Both the position numbers and the translations under genes were made by a program. A stretch of DNA of 64,000 nt from positions 31,912,501 to 31,976,500 of the forward strand of contig NC_080577.1 of assembly GCF_029962835.1 (NCBI RefSeq), read 5' to 3'. This DNA comes from Magnolia sinica. Taxonomy: Eukaryota > Streptophyta > Magnoliopsida > Magnoliales > Magnoliaceae. Below are positions 1 through 11,786 of the stretch, in pieces (positions within the stretch are counted from its first letter, which is position 1; each line of letters begins with the position of its first letter). The notes below the pieces were generated by a model that worked only from the letters and a program-made list of their open reading frames with translations, ran no database searches and had not been told where the DNA came from.

Positions 1-292
1 CTGGTCACCAGCCAAACCAGCCCAAACCCGGCCTCCAGTCCGAACCCCGCCCGGTCAGCAATCAGGCGAGTTCGAGACAGTTTCGGACTCACGATTTGGA
101 CGACCTTGATTTTTTGACTCTGCTCGATATACTCCATAGGAAGGGCTTTGACAGATAACTTGAACGGCCTTGATTTTTGAGAAGGGCTTTTGTCATAGAT
201 TTTTGAGACTATGGTCTATCTACAAAGGAACCCACGATTTGAACGACTTGAATTGCTATAAATGGTTAGGGTAACTGAGGAAGAATTTAGGA
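1..292. other. no gene; GC-rich opening then unique-looking DNA
   Basis: No coding signal is visible. Bases 1-100 are rich in Gln/Pro-like CCAG/CCCG strings similar in composition to the hAT-type MITE at 341-514, so this may be the edge of another repeat. The rest is unremarkable. Confidence 0.4.
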
Positions 293-312
293 ATATATAT
301 ATATATTTAGGA

Positions 313-340
<28 letters not shown>
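293..340. repeat. (AT)n microsatellite
   Basis: Two AT runs (293-306 and 313-340) are separated by a short 'ttagga' break. The run directly abuts the truncated MITE at 341. Confidence 0.95.
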
Positions 341-344
<4 letters not shown>

Positions 345-514
345 AGTCGGGCCGGGTCGGACTAGGTCGAGTCGGGTCGAACTGGAACCTATCCGAACTC
401 GGCCCGAACTCAGTTTCGGGCCGAAGAAAATGGCCCGTCCCGACCCGAATTCAGTTCCGGGTCGGGCCGAGTCGAGTGAGATAATCGGGCTAGCCCGGTT
501 CGTGTACAGCCCTA
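341..514. mobile_element. truncated hAT-type MITE (gag/tcg-rich family)
   Basis: The segment is built of 'gtcgagtcggg' and 'cggcccgaactc' strings and ends at 514 with TGTACAGCCCTA. That is the inverted form of the TAGAGGTGTACA terminus of the intact MITE at 3290-3903. The left terminus is missing; the AT microsatellite occupies its place. It is non-coding: the 93-codon reading frame across it is chance. Confidence 0.6.
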
Positions 515-599
515 ATCACATCTCAATAAACAGTAGTGATTGAATTACCCACCATTAAAAACTTCCCGGGGGTTACCAAAATGTTTATTTGTCATCCAA

Positions 600-870
600 C
601 CGGTTAATAAAGTCACGAAGATATCGATGAAAGGACCACATAAATATCAACTTGATCCAAAACTTCTGAGCCCCAAGAAGTTTTTAATAGTCAATCACCA
701 CTATTTCCTATGGTGTGGTCCAACTGAGATTTGGATCTATTTCGATTTCGGGATCATGCCTTGAAATGAACTGTCAAAACAGATAGACGGCATGGATGTA
801 AGGGACATACATCACGATGGGCTCCACGTTCAGGCATCCACCAAAGCAGTACCTTCCTTTGGTGTGGGCC
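600..870 (+). repeat. interspersed repeat, same family as 63508-64000
   Basis: The strings 'tggtgtggtcca', 'gagatttggatct' and 'atggatg...acatacatcacgatgggctccac' recur in the same order as in 63780-63990 ('tggtggggtcca', 'gagctttggatctgcc', 'aacacatacagcatgg'). The two copies are diverged. At the other site the family forms a foldback. No protein is encoded. Confidence 0.55.
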
Positions 871-1995
871 ACTGAAGCTTTGGACGTGCCTATTTTTGGT
901 TAGGGCTCATCCTCTACAATAAGCCGACAAAACAAGGTAGATAAAACACAAACATCACGGTGGCCCACCCCCACTGGGTCGTGTCACCGACGACATCCAC
1001 ATCCAACGTATTGGATCTTGCGCCACCGGATCCATTGTCACTTTGTGGAAAGTAAGATTCAGCTGGCCAAGATTGGATCTGCCTCATTGGATCTTGCGCC
1101 ACCAGACGCATTCTCCTTGGAGAATGTCCACAGCTGCTCAATTCCCTTTTTCTTCACGCGTTCCCACTTCCCATCGGGTGAGATTTCCCAGTCATCCAAA
1201 TATGTAATCCATTCCAATTCCAGACCGTCCAATTTGTGGCCCATTTCGTGGATGAAACATAGACTGATAAGTCATATCGATTAGCTAATCCTAAAAAACT
1301 TCTTTTAACCGTCCATTTTATGATCATCGGTTGGATCATTAAGATCATCCAATAGGCATGCGACTGCACTTGTTGGCTATCCACTGCGTGATATCTAGGC
1401 CATTCATACGGTGGGGTGGTCCACTAATCAGGTAAGCTACACCTGATTTGGGTCGGTATTTTTCTTTTAAAAGATACATTTCTCTTTTAGATGTGCCACC
1501 CATTTCATGAGCGAACCAGATTGAGTTTTAGGCGAAGACATGGTCTGGGTGGAACCCCACATGATGAATGGTGTGCTTCTCTCGGTTTACCCCATGCGGC
1601 AACATTCAAATCAAACCCATTTTCATTCGGTGGACCCCATAAGATGTTAGAAATCCAAAGTCTCGTGATTCAGGCGCCTTTTAGGACCAACAATCAAAAT
1701 TCAAATCTACGCATTATTAATAAGGAGTGGCTCTAATGATTATCATTTCCTAACCAATTTTCTTGGTGATTTTTCAACCCCAAAATTTCTCAGAAATTAC
1801 ATTTTACACCGCAACAGAGGTAAAATAGTAATTTGGAAAATTGTGGGGCCCGTTTGAAAATATTAAAATTTAGGTGCAGGGAATTGCTTATTCAATTAGA
1901 AAGATTTTTTGTTAGTGTGTTTATTATGGATTGATGTATATATTTGATAATTTGCTTGTCATGCATATACTATGTGGGACCCAAACTTTTCTCTT
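871..1995. other. no gene; one short direct duplication
   Basis: I find no credible exon. A block of about 17-20 bases beginning ttggatcttgcgccacc is present at 1011 and again at 1087. The flanking sequence resembles repeat-family DNA of the type at 600-870. The remaining part (1450-1995) is AT-rich and featureless. Confidence 0.5.

Positions 1996-2048
<53 letters not shown>
1996..2048. repeat. (AT)n microsatellite
   Basis: A pure TA run with one 'gt' interruption. The 98-codon frame running through it (Tyr-Ile repeats) is an artefact of the repeat. Confidence 0.95.
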
Positions 2049-2051
<3 letters not shown>

Positions 2052-3008
2052 GATACTCCTATAACGTTCCTTCTCACAAAAAATCACCCAATATATTTTG
2101 ATTTTCAGGGTATTTCTTTAGTAAGCATGAGAAGCACAAGGAATTTTCTTATGGAAATCCTTTTTTTTCTTGGATTGTCGGCAAAGGCGGTCCATTGGGG
2201 CTGCCAAGTCTCCATTATTTTAAGACTTTTACAAGTTTGATTGAGTGAGACATGTGACTTATCCAAGTCGACATGGATTTGGTAAGACCCAATCTAGTTC
2301 AGTATCATGCCACCCTCTGAATTCCCTAATTTGATTGAGTCAGGTCGATGCAAACTTGACTCTGAGCAAGTCACAACTCAGCTCATGACAAAATGAGTCC
2401 ATCCAAGTCATCGTGTTTTAGCCATGTCGATGTGTTGTTCATGTGCATGTGACTTGTTGTACCATGGTTCAAAACACCAATGTGTTGTAGTCATTGTCAT
2501 GCCATTTTGTAAAACACTTGGGGTATAGTGGTCAATCAAATGCACCCTTACATTACATTATATGATCTTTAGATGATATAAGGTTATATATATTTAAATC
2601 CATTAAGGAATGTTTCCAACAATTTGATAGTTTTCACTAATCATGTAAGCACGTAAATTATTCTTCCCGAGCTTGCTAAGCAGGGAGGGACGTGATGAGG
2701 TTGATCACTGTCTTCCGCATGGAATAACTACTCAATATCCACGGAGCTCTCTGGACTCTTCACAGAGATTTCTTGAATCCACCGGGAATAAAAGTAAAAA
2801 TAATTTTTAACAAATTTGAAATAAATTGATTGATGATTAAAAAAATTAAATTTCAATCCTTTAAATAATGAGCTCAAACCTAGGACGTAGCTTTAGATTC
2901 AAACTCCAACTCAAACACCCTAAAAACGTGACTTACTATAAATAGTAAACTTATTATTTATAGACAGTCACCATTCCTACTAGACTTCATGGTTTTTGGC
3001 CAAAAATA
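2049..3008. other. no gene recognised
   Basis: AT-rich DNA with no usable reading frame. The stretch at 2690-2800 (clusters of ctctggactcttcacagag) looks like an interspersed repeat, but I cannot name the family. Confidence 0.4.
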
Positions 3009-3289
3009 ATAAGTGTTGTGGGGAAAAATGGATCAACCTATGGGAGCACGTCAGGTTGGAACCTGGTTCGCTCGAATGAACAAAAGAGGACAAGAAACCA
3101 ACCGCCCGATTAAGGAGGCAAGTTAGTGCAACCTAGGTCGGCATGAACCAGGTTGGCATGACCTAGAACGGACCCATCAAGAAACAGTCCGAAGAGGCTA
3201 TTAGGACTCATGAAGAAGTTAAAGGCTATAGAAATTGGACGTCACAAAGACCTTCTTTGTGAATGAAAGACCATCACTCTGGCCAGCGT

Positions 3290-3903
3290 TAGAGGTGTAC
3301 ATCGAGTCGAGCCGAGTCAAGTGGCCTCTACTCGACCACTAGCTGACCTCAGCTCGAACTTAGCTCAGCTCGGTCCTCAACCCTAACTGGCCAGCTCAGC
3401 TCGGTTCGGTTAGCAGCTCTGGCCAGTTCGAGCCGAGTTCGAGCCAAGATCAAGCCGAGTTCGCCATTGTAGCATTTTCAAAAACACTTGGACTGCACTT
3501 TCAAAATCTCACTATATTTGAGACAACAGCAATGGTTTTACAGGTTTTATCAAACACGTTCTAAGCAACATAAAAATCAAGAGAAAAAGGGTGTTGGTTT
3601 CGTATACATACCTTCCTTGCCACCAGCCACACTTCTTTGAGTCATTTCATTAAACACTTGGTGAGCAACATCAATATCAAAGTAACCGAGTCATCGAACT
3701 GGTTCGATTTGAGTTCGATTTGAGTTGGGTTCGATTCGAGTCGAGTCGAGCTGGGGCTAGCTCGAACTCAGCTCAAACTCATTTTCGAGCTTAAAAAATC
3801 AGCTCGACTCGGCTCTAACTCAGCTTCGAACCGAGTCGAATCGAGCCTTTTCGAGTCGAGTCAAGCGAGCTAATTGAGCTAGCTCGATTCGTGTAGACCT
3901 CTA
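3290..3903. mobile_element. hAT-type MITE, complete, 614 bp
   Basis: The terminal inverted repeats read TAGAGGTGTACATCGAG at the left and (reverse complement of the right end) TAGAGGTCTACACGAATCGAG. The flanks gccagcgt (3282-3289) and gttagcgt (3904-3911) match at 6 of 8 positions, both differences being C/T. An 8-bp duplication with a TAG-type terminus fits the hAT superfamily. The subterminal parts are dense in tcgag/gagct motifs; the middle (3480-3700) is unrelated AT-rich filler. It encodes no transposase. Confidence 0.7.
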
Positions 3904-4300
3904 GTTAGCGTACATGGATGAGTTTCCTCACATTCGTGAAGCTTGGCCAGCACGTCTCTAATGCACAGCCGTGTCTCTTAGCCAATCCCCAGGGAAGGTC
4001 GGCTAAACTCACCTCGGCCCCTGACTAATGTCTACGCCGACTCTTGTCAAACTGACCTTATATGAGTAAGATTCGTTCGAAGCTTTCTCTAAAGATTTCG
4101 GAAGTCAATTTGTAATAGACTCGGTATTCCCCCATAAGTTCAAGATCTGAATCCCTCTACAATACACATATACTAAATAGGGAGATCTCCTCTACATTAC
4201 CGTATCTTCTCAACTATAAATAGGAGCACCCCTAATGGTGAAAGGTACACACAACCCTTAGCCCTAAACCATCAATCCTCGATTAGACCCAGATTCTTGA

Positions 4301-7300
4301 TGTAACACCCTGAATTTCAAGGGTCGAGCAAAGCTCGACTTTCGAGATTTTGGACATCATTTATGCTTTGCAGAAGCTGGTTTCTCGGTTACTTCTACAT
4401 TATGTAATTAAAAATATATAGGATTATACTAACTAATGTATCGTACTCCAGAATAAACATGATTAAAGTAAAAAATTAAATTGAAACGCATGTAGTATGA
4501 TTATCCAGAGTATGAGTCCAGCTGAGTCCAATATACAATTCCAAAATCAACAAAAATATGGAAATGTGGCGTCTAGCTAAACCCAATCGCTCGACTCTCC
4601 CTATTGAGAAGTGCACAGCTTACATCGGTCCATCAGAAAGCTGGAAGTAAGAGAACTCCTCCTCATCTATGCCCGCCTGATCCAATGAATCGGCCTCAGT
4701 GGTGCTTGCATCTAAACTAACGTCTGGTTGGTGTTTTAAAACACTATTTCAGAGTGAGAGTGAGTGATCAACTCGGTGGTTCCATAAAGCATGGGTTACA
4801 TATGTTATTAAGCGTATCAATATAAGAATGATAAAACAACGTAAAACAAACATTTCCTAATTACTCTTCTTGATATGAATAATGGAGTTTATGAAATGAT
4901 GCATGCCCTCACCATACAACATTCCATCAACATGAGGCTCTGACCACCTGGTTCGCAAATGAAAATACTCCCTTAATACGTGGCTTCGACCACCTGGTTC
5001 GTAAATGACAACACTCCCTCAACACACGACTCCAATACCTATTTTGCCATATTCTAAGCTAATGCAATGCGGTGAATAAATATGTTAGCCGAGTAATTAA
5101 TTATGCCCATTCATCCAGCAATTTGGGGAAGCTAAGACACATCCCTCTTAAACATCGATCTCAACTAAATCACTAGGCGTGGGACGGCTGCAGCGGTCTT
5201 GCAAATGTATTCTTTATCCATCTAGGTTCGTCACTTATAGATAAATATATACGATATAAAAGTTGTAAAAGTGATGCTCGCGGTCATTAAGGGGAGGCTC
5301 ATCACCCCAGCGTAGACCGATAACATGGACACGGTGTCTCATACCACCATGTCCGGCTCACGAGTCTTGAGGATCACGGTACAATGGTTAATAATGGATA
5401 TTCACAATGGTGAGGGGGTATCCTAGATTCAAATAGTCGCGATCATGCATGGTGAACATATAATAGATCAGCCGGTTCTTTAGGCAATTTCGGTTGGTAC
5501 GGGCGAACAATAACGTAACCGGCATGGAGCGCGTGAGCGCCCTGTGTGGCCTAGTCACCGTCGATAGTCAATGTCCGACCCGTATTGTTCAAATTTACCC
5601 AGGGTGGTCAACATAATTCGGCCACTCAAATGCGAGAATTTACCAACTACCCGTACTATTCTCGTACTCCTATTTTTATTCAAATCATGTCACTAACTTT
5701 CATAACACATGGGTTAACATTTGAGAATCAAATTTTTATAAACTACACATTTATGCATTTTATCGAACACATAAACATCATTACACTACAACTTGTAATT
5801 CATTTAATAGAAATATAAGTATACCTAAGATAACAAGTAAACTTTACATTAGCAATCATAAATCATTAACTGGAATGGTAGTATTGATAAATCGCAACCT
5901 AAGTATTTATAGTTTGCACCTTTTAGTAGCACATCCGACTCAGACTCGCTCCTAAGAATATGTTTCCAAGGAAGAATTGTCGGCCGCTTAAACGAGCACA
6001 TGGGTTAGTTAGGGCTTGAGAAAACCTATTTGAAGGCCTACATCTATAAGGAAGGTTTGTAGTCTTTACCCTATATCGTCGCCGGATAAGTTCCGACGGC
6101 GGGCGTAGTCGTGGTTAGCATTGCGAGTTGAACAGAAGTGGGGTCACCCTTCGTAACAAGCCTTCTTTCGATCTCTCTCTTCCTTATATCTCTCCTTTTT
6201 CTTCTCTTTCTCACCTTAGGGTTCCCAATTTCGTATTTGGAGGTAATAGAGTGATTTGGGAGTCATTTATAACTCCAGATGGTGTGTAAATGGCCCTAGG
6301 GCCACTTAATTTGATACTTATACCATATGGGTGGTCCTTTCAAACTAATGGAAAACCTATGAGGGCCCACGGGCTCATCTATACCACGTGGCAGGTTCTC
6401 TATCAATAGATCAACGTTAGGACACAGTTTCGATGCGATCAGATAAGTAGATTGGTCGTGGGAAGCCTGTATTCGATTAATGGTCAGTAATATTCAATCG
6501 AGGTCGCAGTTATACGGATATGTGCGGGGAATTATCATTACCCTACATGTTAAGTTTGGCCATAAACCAACGGTCTGAAACTCTCAACTTTGAAAAGGAT
6601 TGTACAACTTCAATTACTTAAGTTTTAGGTTCTTCCCTACTAGGATATTTGCTCTTCTCATGCACCTGCCCTTCGACTCAAGTTGAGTAATCCTAGACAC
6701 TATTCGGGTTTGACTCCCATGATGGACGTCGAGCCTAACAAGACAGATATTATTCTATAGTTTGGAAACTAGTGGCCCACTAACAAGTAGTCTAGAGCTC
6801 GTTTGGATAATCAAGGTATTTCTGGAATTAATTAGGTAGTAAGATTTCTTGTGCATAATGATTAGGGTTTGGATTAACTATGTTTATAGTGTGGCCTATT
6901 CACAATTAGTAAAAATGACGATTTAGTCATAATCACTCTAAACCATTGGTTTATAAGATAAATTGATAATTGGGTCACTTTGGTTTGTTAATTACGATTC
7001 GATTGCTAGTTGTCTTGACTTTGGGTAAATCTTTAATTTAGTTGTGGTCATCATGATTAGTATGATAGGTCAGCTAGATTTGGGCCCTATATGAACAAAT
7101 CACGAGGTTATACTCGGTGCTTAAGTGATCAAGCGGATTCGTTGGCTTTTTACAGTTGATCAATCAAATTTGTGCAGTTCTTTACTGGTACCACCCGCGT
7201 ATAGGCTCACTTCGAGTGTTAAGAGTCAATAAGTGACAACATATGCTAGTCATATCGAAGGTTTTCAAGGGTTTTTGGAAATCTAAAACAGTGAAAATTC

Positions 7301-7311
7301 GGGACGTTACA
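4301..7311. mobile_element. solo LTR B, 3011 bp, inserted in solo LTR A
   Basis: The ends are TGTAACACCCTGAATTT and AATTCGGGACGTTACA, an inverted TGTAAC/GTTACA pair typical of many chromovirus-type Ty3/gypsy LTRs. The flanks cttga (4296-4300) and cctga (7312-7316) match at 4/5. Removing it rejoins LTR A sequence ('ccagattcttga' to 'ctttagcatcagag'). A diverged inverted relative lies at about 38660-39858. It contains two short near-repeats ('gaccacctggttcg' at about 4944 and 4989). No open gene is present. Strand cannot be fixed without the internal region. Confidence 0.7.
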
Positions 7312-7427
7312 CCTGACTTTAGCATCAGAGGGTCCCCTGCACTAGCCAGGGTGTTCCTTGTCCGTTCTTTTGGCAAGTACAAGAAGGTTTAAGAAGGGGC
7401 TAACCAGATTTCTGCATCAACAGTAAG

Positions 7428-8630
7428 TGTCCAATTTAGCCTAGCCATGTTGTTCTCATAACTTTTTAAAACCCTTTTCATGTTGGGCACGACTCCTACA
7501 ACTTAAAGGATTAAAAGTTATACGCTAACTAAAACTAATTATTTATAGTAAAAATGATAATAAAATAGACTTTTGACCATCGATATGATGGAATCTCGCA
7601 AATCTGACATGGGCAACCTGGCTTAGTGGGTTGGTTGGCTAAAGTAGCTTCTCCTATTCTAAAATCATATATGATATCTCTAAAAACTCATCCCAGTTTG
7701 CAATATATGACTGTTTTAAGGTTCTGACGATCTAGATCATTTTCTCCTCTGATTGGGCTTTCTTTGTTCTATCTTTGTCATGAAAGTGTTTGCGACATGC
7801 TCTACATCACCTTAGTTACAAGAGGTGGAAGTGATTATGTGAATGTCGCCCACGGGCTTGACCCTTGTTTTGACATTGTACATCTCGAGGAGAGAGGGAG
7901 GAAACTCACACGCACGTCACTCTTTGGTACGGTATAAGGTGTTTATGATTTGATTGGTTATCCCTTGTTTCCTTAGTTGTGCAATTCCTTTTTAAAGGGT
8001 GCTGAAAATGGTATGTTTGGATGTTTGAAGTCGTCACTAGCCGATCAGGCTTTCTTTTATCCATAGTTTGCTAAAGTTTGCGGATTTGTCCAAAGTTCGG
8101 GGATCATGAAATCCCCTGACCTAAATGAATCCTAAGATTGTCTTGCATTCTTAAAAATCTAGGTAAGGGTCTCGAATACAAAAGAAGAAGGGGTTAGGCA
8201 CCCTCTTCTGCCCGCATACCATGCGGTCTCTACTCTACAAGATATGCGACTTTCAAGAAATTTTTAGACCAGTAATGGCATTAAATATTTACCCGTGCTA
8301 CGCATAGTCCTATAGGATGACCAAATAAGCACAAAATAAAATAAGTCCTTGCTTTGCTACATTGAATCAAGCGACCCCGGGCAAACAAGCAAGATAAATA
8401 AAAATATGCATAGAAAAACAACAGCTAAGAATGCGAATGATGATAGATAATATACTAGGAATGTGTGCAATGTACTATGTTCTGAGATTAATTGTGTAAG
8501 TGCTATAATGTATAAAGCACACTCTTGTTTGTCAAATTTCAATGAGACAAAACAACTTATGATGTGGTTCACATAATGTGAATCAAGTTTAAGAAGTAAC
8601 TTCAAGTGATTAAGATGGAAAGTTCATGAC
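7428..8630. other. no gene; LTR-like repeat debris
   Basis: Stretches such as 'gggttaggcaccctcttctgcccg' (about 8194-8217) have the flavour of gypsy LTR sequence. The last part (about 8480-8630) shares 'gat(t/c)aagatggaaagttca' with 27532-27551 and is probably the left part of the copia LTR into which element 1 inserted. The 82-codon minus-strand frame at 8357-8605 has no recognisable feature. Confidence 0.35.
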
Positions 8631-8635
8631 ATTAC
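8631..8635. repeat. probable target-site duplication ATTAC of element 1 (left)
   Basis: attac precedes the left LTR and is repeated at 27469-27473, directly after the right LTR terminus. A 5-bp duplication is expected for Ty3/gypsy integration. Caution: the left LTR lacks about 230 bp of its outer end, so the left match could be chance. Confidence 0.5.
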
Positions 8636-9697
8636 TGATGACTTGGATAACACAACTAGGATCTGAGCACTATGGTCAGCCTAATCGGAAAATAAAACAC
8701 TTTAAATATTTTAATAAATGATATAAAAGATTAGAAAATAATGGATTTGCATCATTGACATATATTCTCAAGCGCCAGTGATTTTAAGTATTCAATATCT
8801 ATAGGATAATGAATATCAAAGAAATATAATAAGTTGAGAACATCTCCTATCTAGGAAATCTGATTAATCTAGGGTAAGCCTATCCATCAATGTGGATCTC
8901 ATATGATGAAAACATATGGATCTTACAAAAGGATAAAAAACAAAACCTAAATAATAGATAACATGCATACACCATTCTTTTCATCATTAAAACAATCAAT
9001 CATCATAACTTAAAGAAATATTAAACCCACGTGCTTTCCTTCTAGCTTGGGCTAGAGGGAACTTAGAAAAACATAATTAAATTACAGAAATAAAAAGCAA
9101 CAAGAAAGAAAGAAGAAAAATTGCAAATAGAAAAGATCTAAAAGGAAAGAAACAACTTATAAAGCTTTAATAAAACTAAAAACTCTAAATATTGCTCTTG
9201 AATGCTTCTAATGATGTTTAAGAATGCCCTAGGAGACCCTATTTATAAGTAGGGAACTCCAATTTTCGTACAAAGTTGAAAACCCTAGAAAATGCCTCAA
9301 ATATACGTATTTTCTTAAAATAGACTTCTCGCTGCATAGTTCGTTTAAAACAGACTTCCTGCTGCGCAGTTTTTCAAAATAAACTTCATAGCTTTAGAAT
9401 ACACTTTTTTAGGACGATTTCAGGATTCTTCACTTCAAATCTTCGATTCTCTTCATTCTTCGCTTGGTTTTTTTGGATCTTTGACATGTGAATTCTTCAA
9501 TCTTGATCTCTTAAGATCCATCCCTTGCCTTGGTGATTTTTTAGCATCAAATTCTTACTTTTTAACACCCTTTTTCAATCCAAGCTCTTAAATTCACCTT
9601 GCAACACATACATGAGTAAAATAGAATATTAAGATGATTTATGTTCAGAAAACCAAGATATAAATGGAGAAAATTATGCAATATTTGAGTCTCAACA
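8636..9697 (-). repeat. element 1 3' LTR, outer end missing
   Basis: On the minus strand it starts TGTTGAGACTCAAATATTGC at 9697, next to the polypurine tract. It is collinear with the right copy (27468-26988 and 17548-16952). The last ~230 bp present in the right copy (16723-16951, including the conserved LTR end next to the primer site) are absent here. A minus-strand TATA box lies at about 9240-9248. Confidence 0.8.
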
Positions 9698-10496
9698 CAT
9701 CCCCAACCAGCATTTTGCTAGTCCCGAGCAAAATAAGCGAAGAAAAATAAAAATAAAAATAAAAAATAATTCTAGAAACAAAATTAAAATGAAAATAAAA
9801 TTCTAACTACACCACTTTCGCAAGTAATCTCGATTGCATTTAGCATATGCAACAAGCCTTTAAACCCCTAGGTTTCCCCTAGTGGATGAGTTATAGTCTC
9901 GTGAGTAACCCACAAACATTGAAAATAAGAAAAATATTTCAACACTATAAAATTTATACAATTATGCCTCCATTCATTATATGAATTTCAAAACAAAACA
10001 ATACTTAACCTAAGTCTGAAGTTAGTTAGAATCTCAATTTTCTAATCCATTACATCCTTGAGTTCAGAGACCTAATCAAAATTTAGAATAGTTATAACCT
10101 AATATCCTTAGGTGCTTCGTGACACTAGTCTAACTTTGAGAAATATGCATGTTCACATTCTTGTATATAAAAATATTATTTTGAAAATGTTGAAATTTTT
10201 TTTTTTCATAAACCTAAAAAAAATAAACTTAAACTTAACTGAAACCTAAAAATGATAAAAATAATAATAAAATAAACTGAAACCCCCCAAAAAAAAACTT
10301 TCACATGGATGACTATTCACACCCCCCAACCTGAAATCTACATTGTCCCCAATGTAATGATAATGTAATGCAGAGAACAATAAAAATAAAAGAAAGGGTG
10401 GATAGTACCTGCCATGAAAAACTCACCTGCTATGTGACACTAAAAAAATTGAATATGATACAAATCCTACACAAATGCTCCGTCAGACTAGGAGCA
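9698..10496 (-). other. element 1 3' non-coding tail with two G-rich tracts
   Basis: No reading frame. Three parts are also found in element 2: a block at about 9823-9922 (counterpart 23546-23670), a block at about 10318-10358 reading on the minus strand 'gacaatgtagat...aggttggggggtg' (counterpart 23870-23903), and the segment at 9698-9745 ending in a polypurine tract (counterpart 24755-24790). The AT-rich spacer between them is not conserved. Confidence 0.75.
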
Positions 10497-11774
10497 TCAT
10501 TCTGAATATTCTGGCTCATGAAGAGGGACGGACTCCTCTCCCAAATGAAAGTTTTCCACATAAGGCTTCAATCTCTGACCATTAACCTTGTACACATTGC
10601 CATTACGTGGATTCTCAATTTCAATGGCCCCATGAGTATAAACATTCTTCACAATGAAGGGGCCTGTCCATCTTGATCTTAACTTTCCCGGAAAGAATTG
10701 GAGACGGGAATTGTATAATAGGACCTTTTGCTGAGGTTCAAAATTCTTCCTCAGGATATTTTTGTCATGAAAAGCTTTGGTCCTCTCTTTGTAGATTTTA
10801 AAATTTTCATAGGAGTCTCTCCTCAACTCCTCTAATTCATTTAACTCTAATTTTCTTTGTCCACTTGCTTGATCCATATCAAAGTTTAATTTCTTTATTG
10901 TCCAGTAAGCTCTATGTTCCAATTCCACAGGCAAGTGACAAGCCTTCCCATACACCAATCTGTATGGAGACATTCCAATCGGGGTCTTATAAGCAGTCCT
11001 ATAAGCCCATAAAGCGTCAGATAGTCTGAGGGACCAATCCTTCCTATCTGGCCTTATAGTTTTCTCTAAAATGTGTTTGATTTTTTGATTAGAAATCTCA
11101 GCTTGCCCACTCATTTGTGGGTGGTATGGGGTGCTCACTTTATGCTTGATGCCATATTTCTTCATCAAAGCCTCAAATGTTCTATTGCAAAAGTGAGACC
11201 CGCCATCACTAATGATGGCCTTTGGAGTTCCAAATCTAGTAAAAATATTTTCCTTGAGGAATCGTATGACCACTTTGTTATCATTGGTCCTACTTGGAAC
11301 TACCTCAATCCACTTTGAAACATAGTCCACACCAACTAATATATAAAGAAATCCAAAAGAAGATGGAAATGGACCCATAAAATCAATACCCCAACAATAA
11401 AAAATCTCCAATGGTAAAATTAGGGATAAAGGCATCATGTTGCGCCTGGACACTCTTCCCAACCTTTGACATCTATCATAAGCAACACAAAAAGTATGGG
11501 TGTCTTTAAACATGGTGGGCCAGTAAAAACCACATTGCAGGATTTTTGCAGTGGTTTTCTTAGCAGAAAAATGGCCACCACATGCTTCCATGTGACAAAA
11601 AGAAATAACATTTCGAACTTCATCCTCTGGGACATAACGTCTAAAAATTTGATCAGTCCCATATTTATATAAATACGAGTCATCCCAGAAGAAGTTCCTA
11701 ACCTCGGTTTCAAAACGCTTCCTATCTTGTGACTTCCAATAATATGACATTTTTCCCGTTACAAGATAGTTCAC
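10497..11774 (-). pseudogene. element 1 integrase, 3' part of pol
   Basis: An open stretch of 425 codons encoding the retrotransposon integrase, which inserts the cDNA into chromosomal DNA. The N-terminal zinc-binding HHCC is visible as H..H..C..C in HMEACGGHF through CVAYDRC (about residues 61-102). The catalytic D-D-E triad follows: WGIDFMGPF, then ISDGGSHF, then the GQAEISN glutamate. A C-terminal GPF-type module ([10 protein letters not shown]) and the end NGQRLKPY complete the domain. It continues the frame of the RT segment; the two are parted only by a TAG in [10 protein letters not shown] at about 11787, where the family has Trp, so this is one nonsense change. The domain looks structurally complete. 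It ends at a natural stop (10497). Confidence 0.9.
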
Positions 11775-11786
11775 TATATCCGCATA

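Larger units (their letters stand above)
3014..7422 (+). mobile_element. solo LTR A (Ty3/gypsy, Tat-like), carrying two insertions
   Basis: It begins TGTTGTGGGG and ends CATCAACA, and is flanked by ataag (3009-3013) and gtaag (7423-7427), a 4/5-matching 5-bp target duplication. Once the two insertions are removed (MITE 3290-3903, solo LTR B 4301-7311), about 780 bp remain. That remainder holds a TATA-like 'ctataaataggag' (4215-4227) and the series 'catcagagggtcccc' and 'atttctgcatcaaca' that I associate with Tat/Ogre-type LTR ends. No internal region or second LTR is adjacent, so it is a solo LTR. The Tat label is from memory of such LTR ends and is moderate in confidence. Confidence 0.6.

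Noticed and set aside
1944-2240. 98-codon frame
   Set aside because: Tyr-Ile run encoded by the (AT)n microsatellite; no support on either side.
9698-10496. env-like gene in the Athila element tail
   Set aside because: Some Athila elements carry one, but here all frames are short and AT-rich with no membrane or leader segment.
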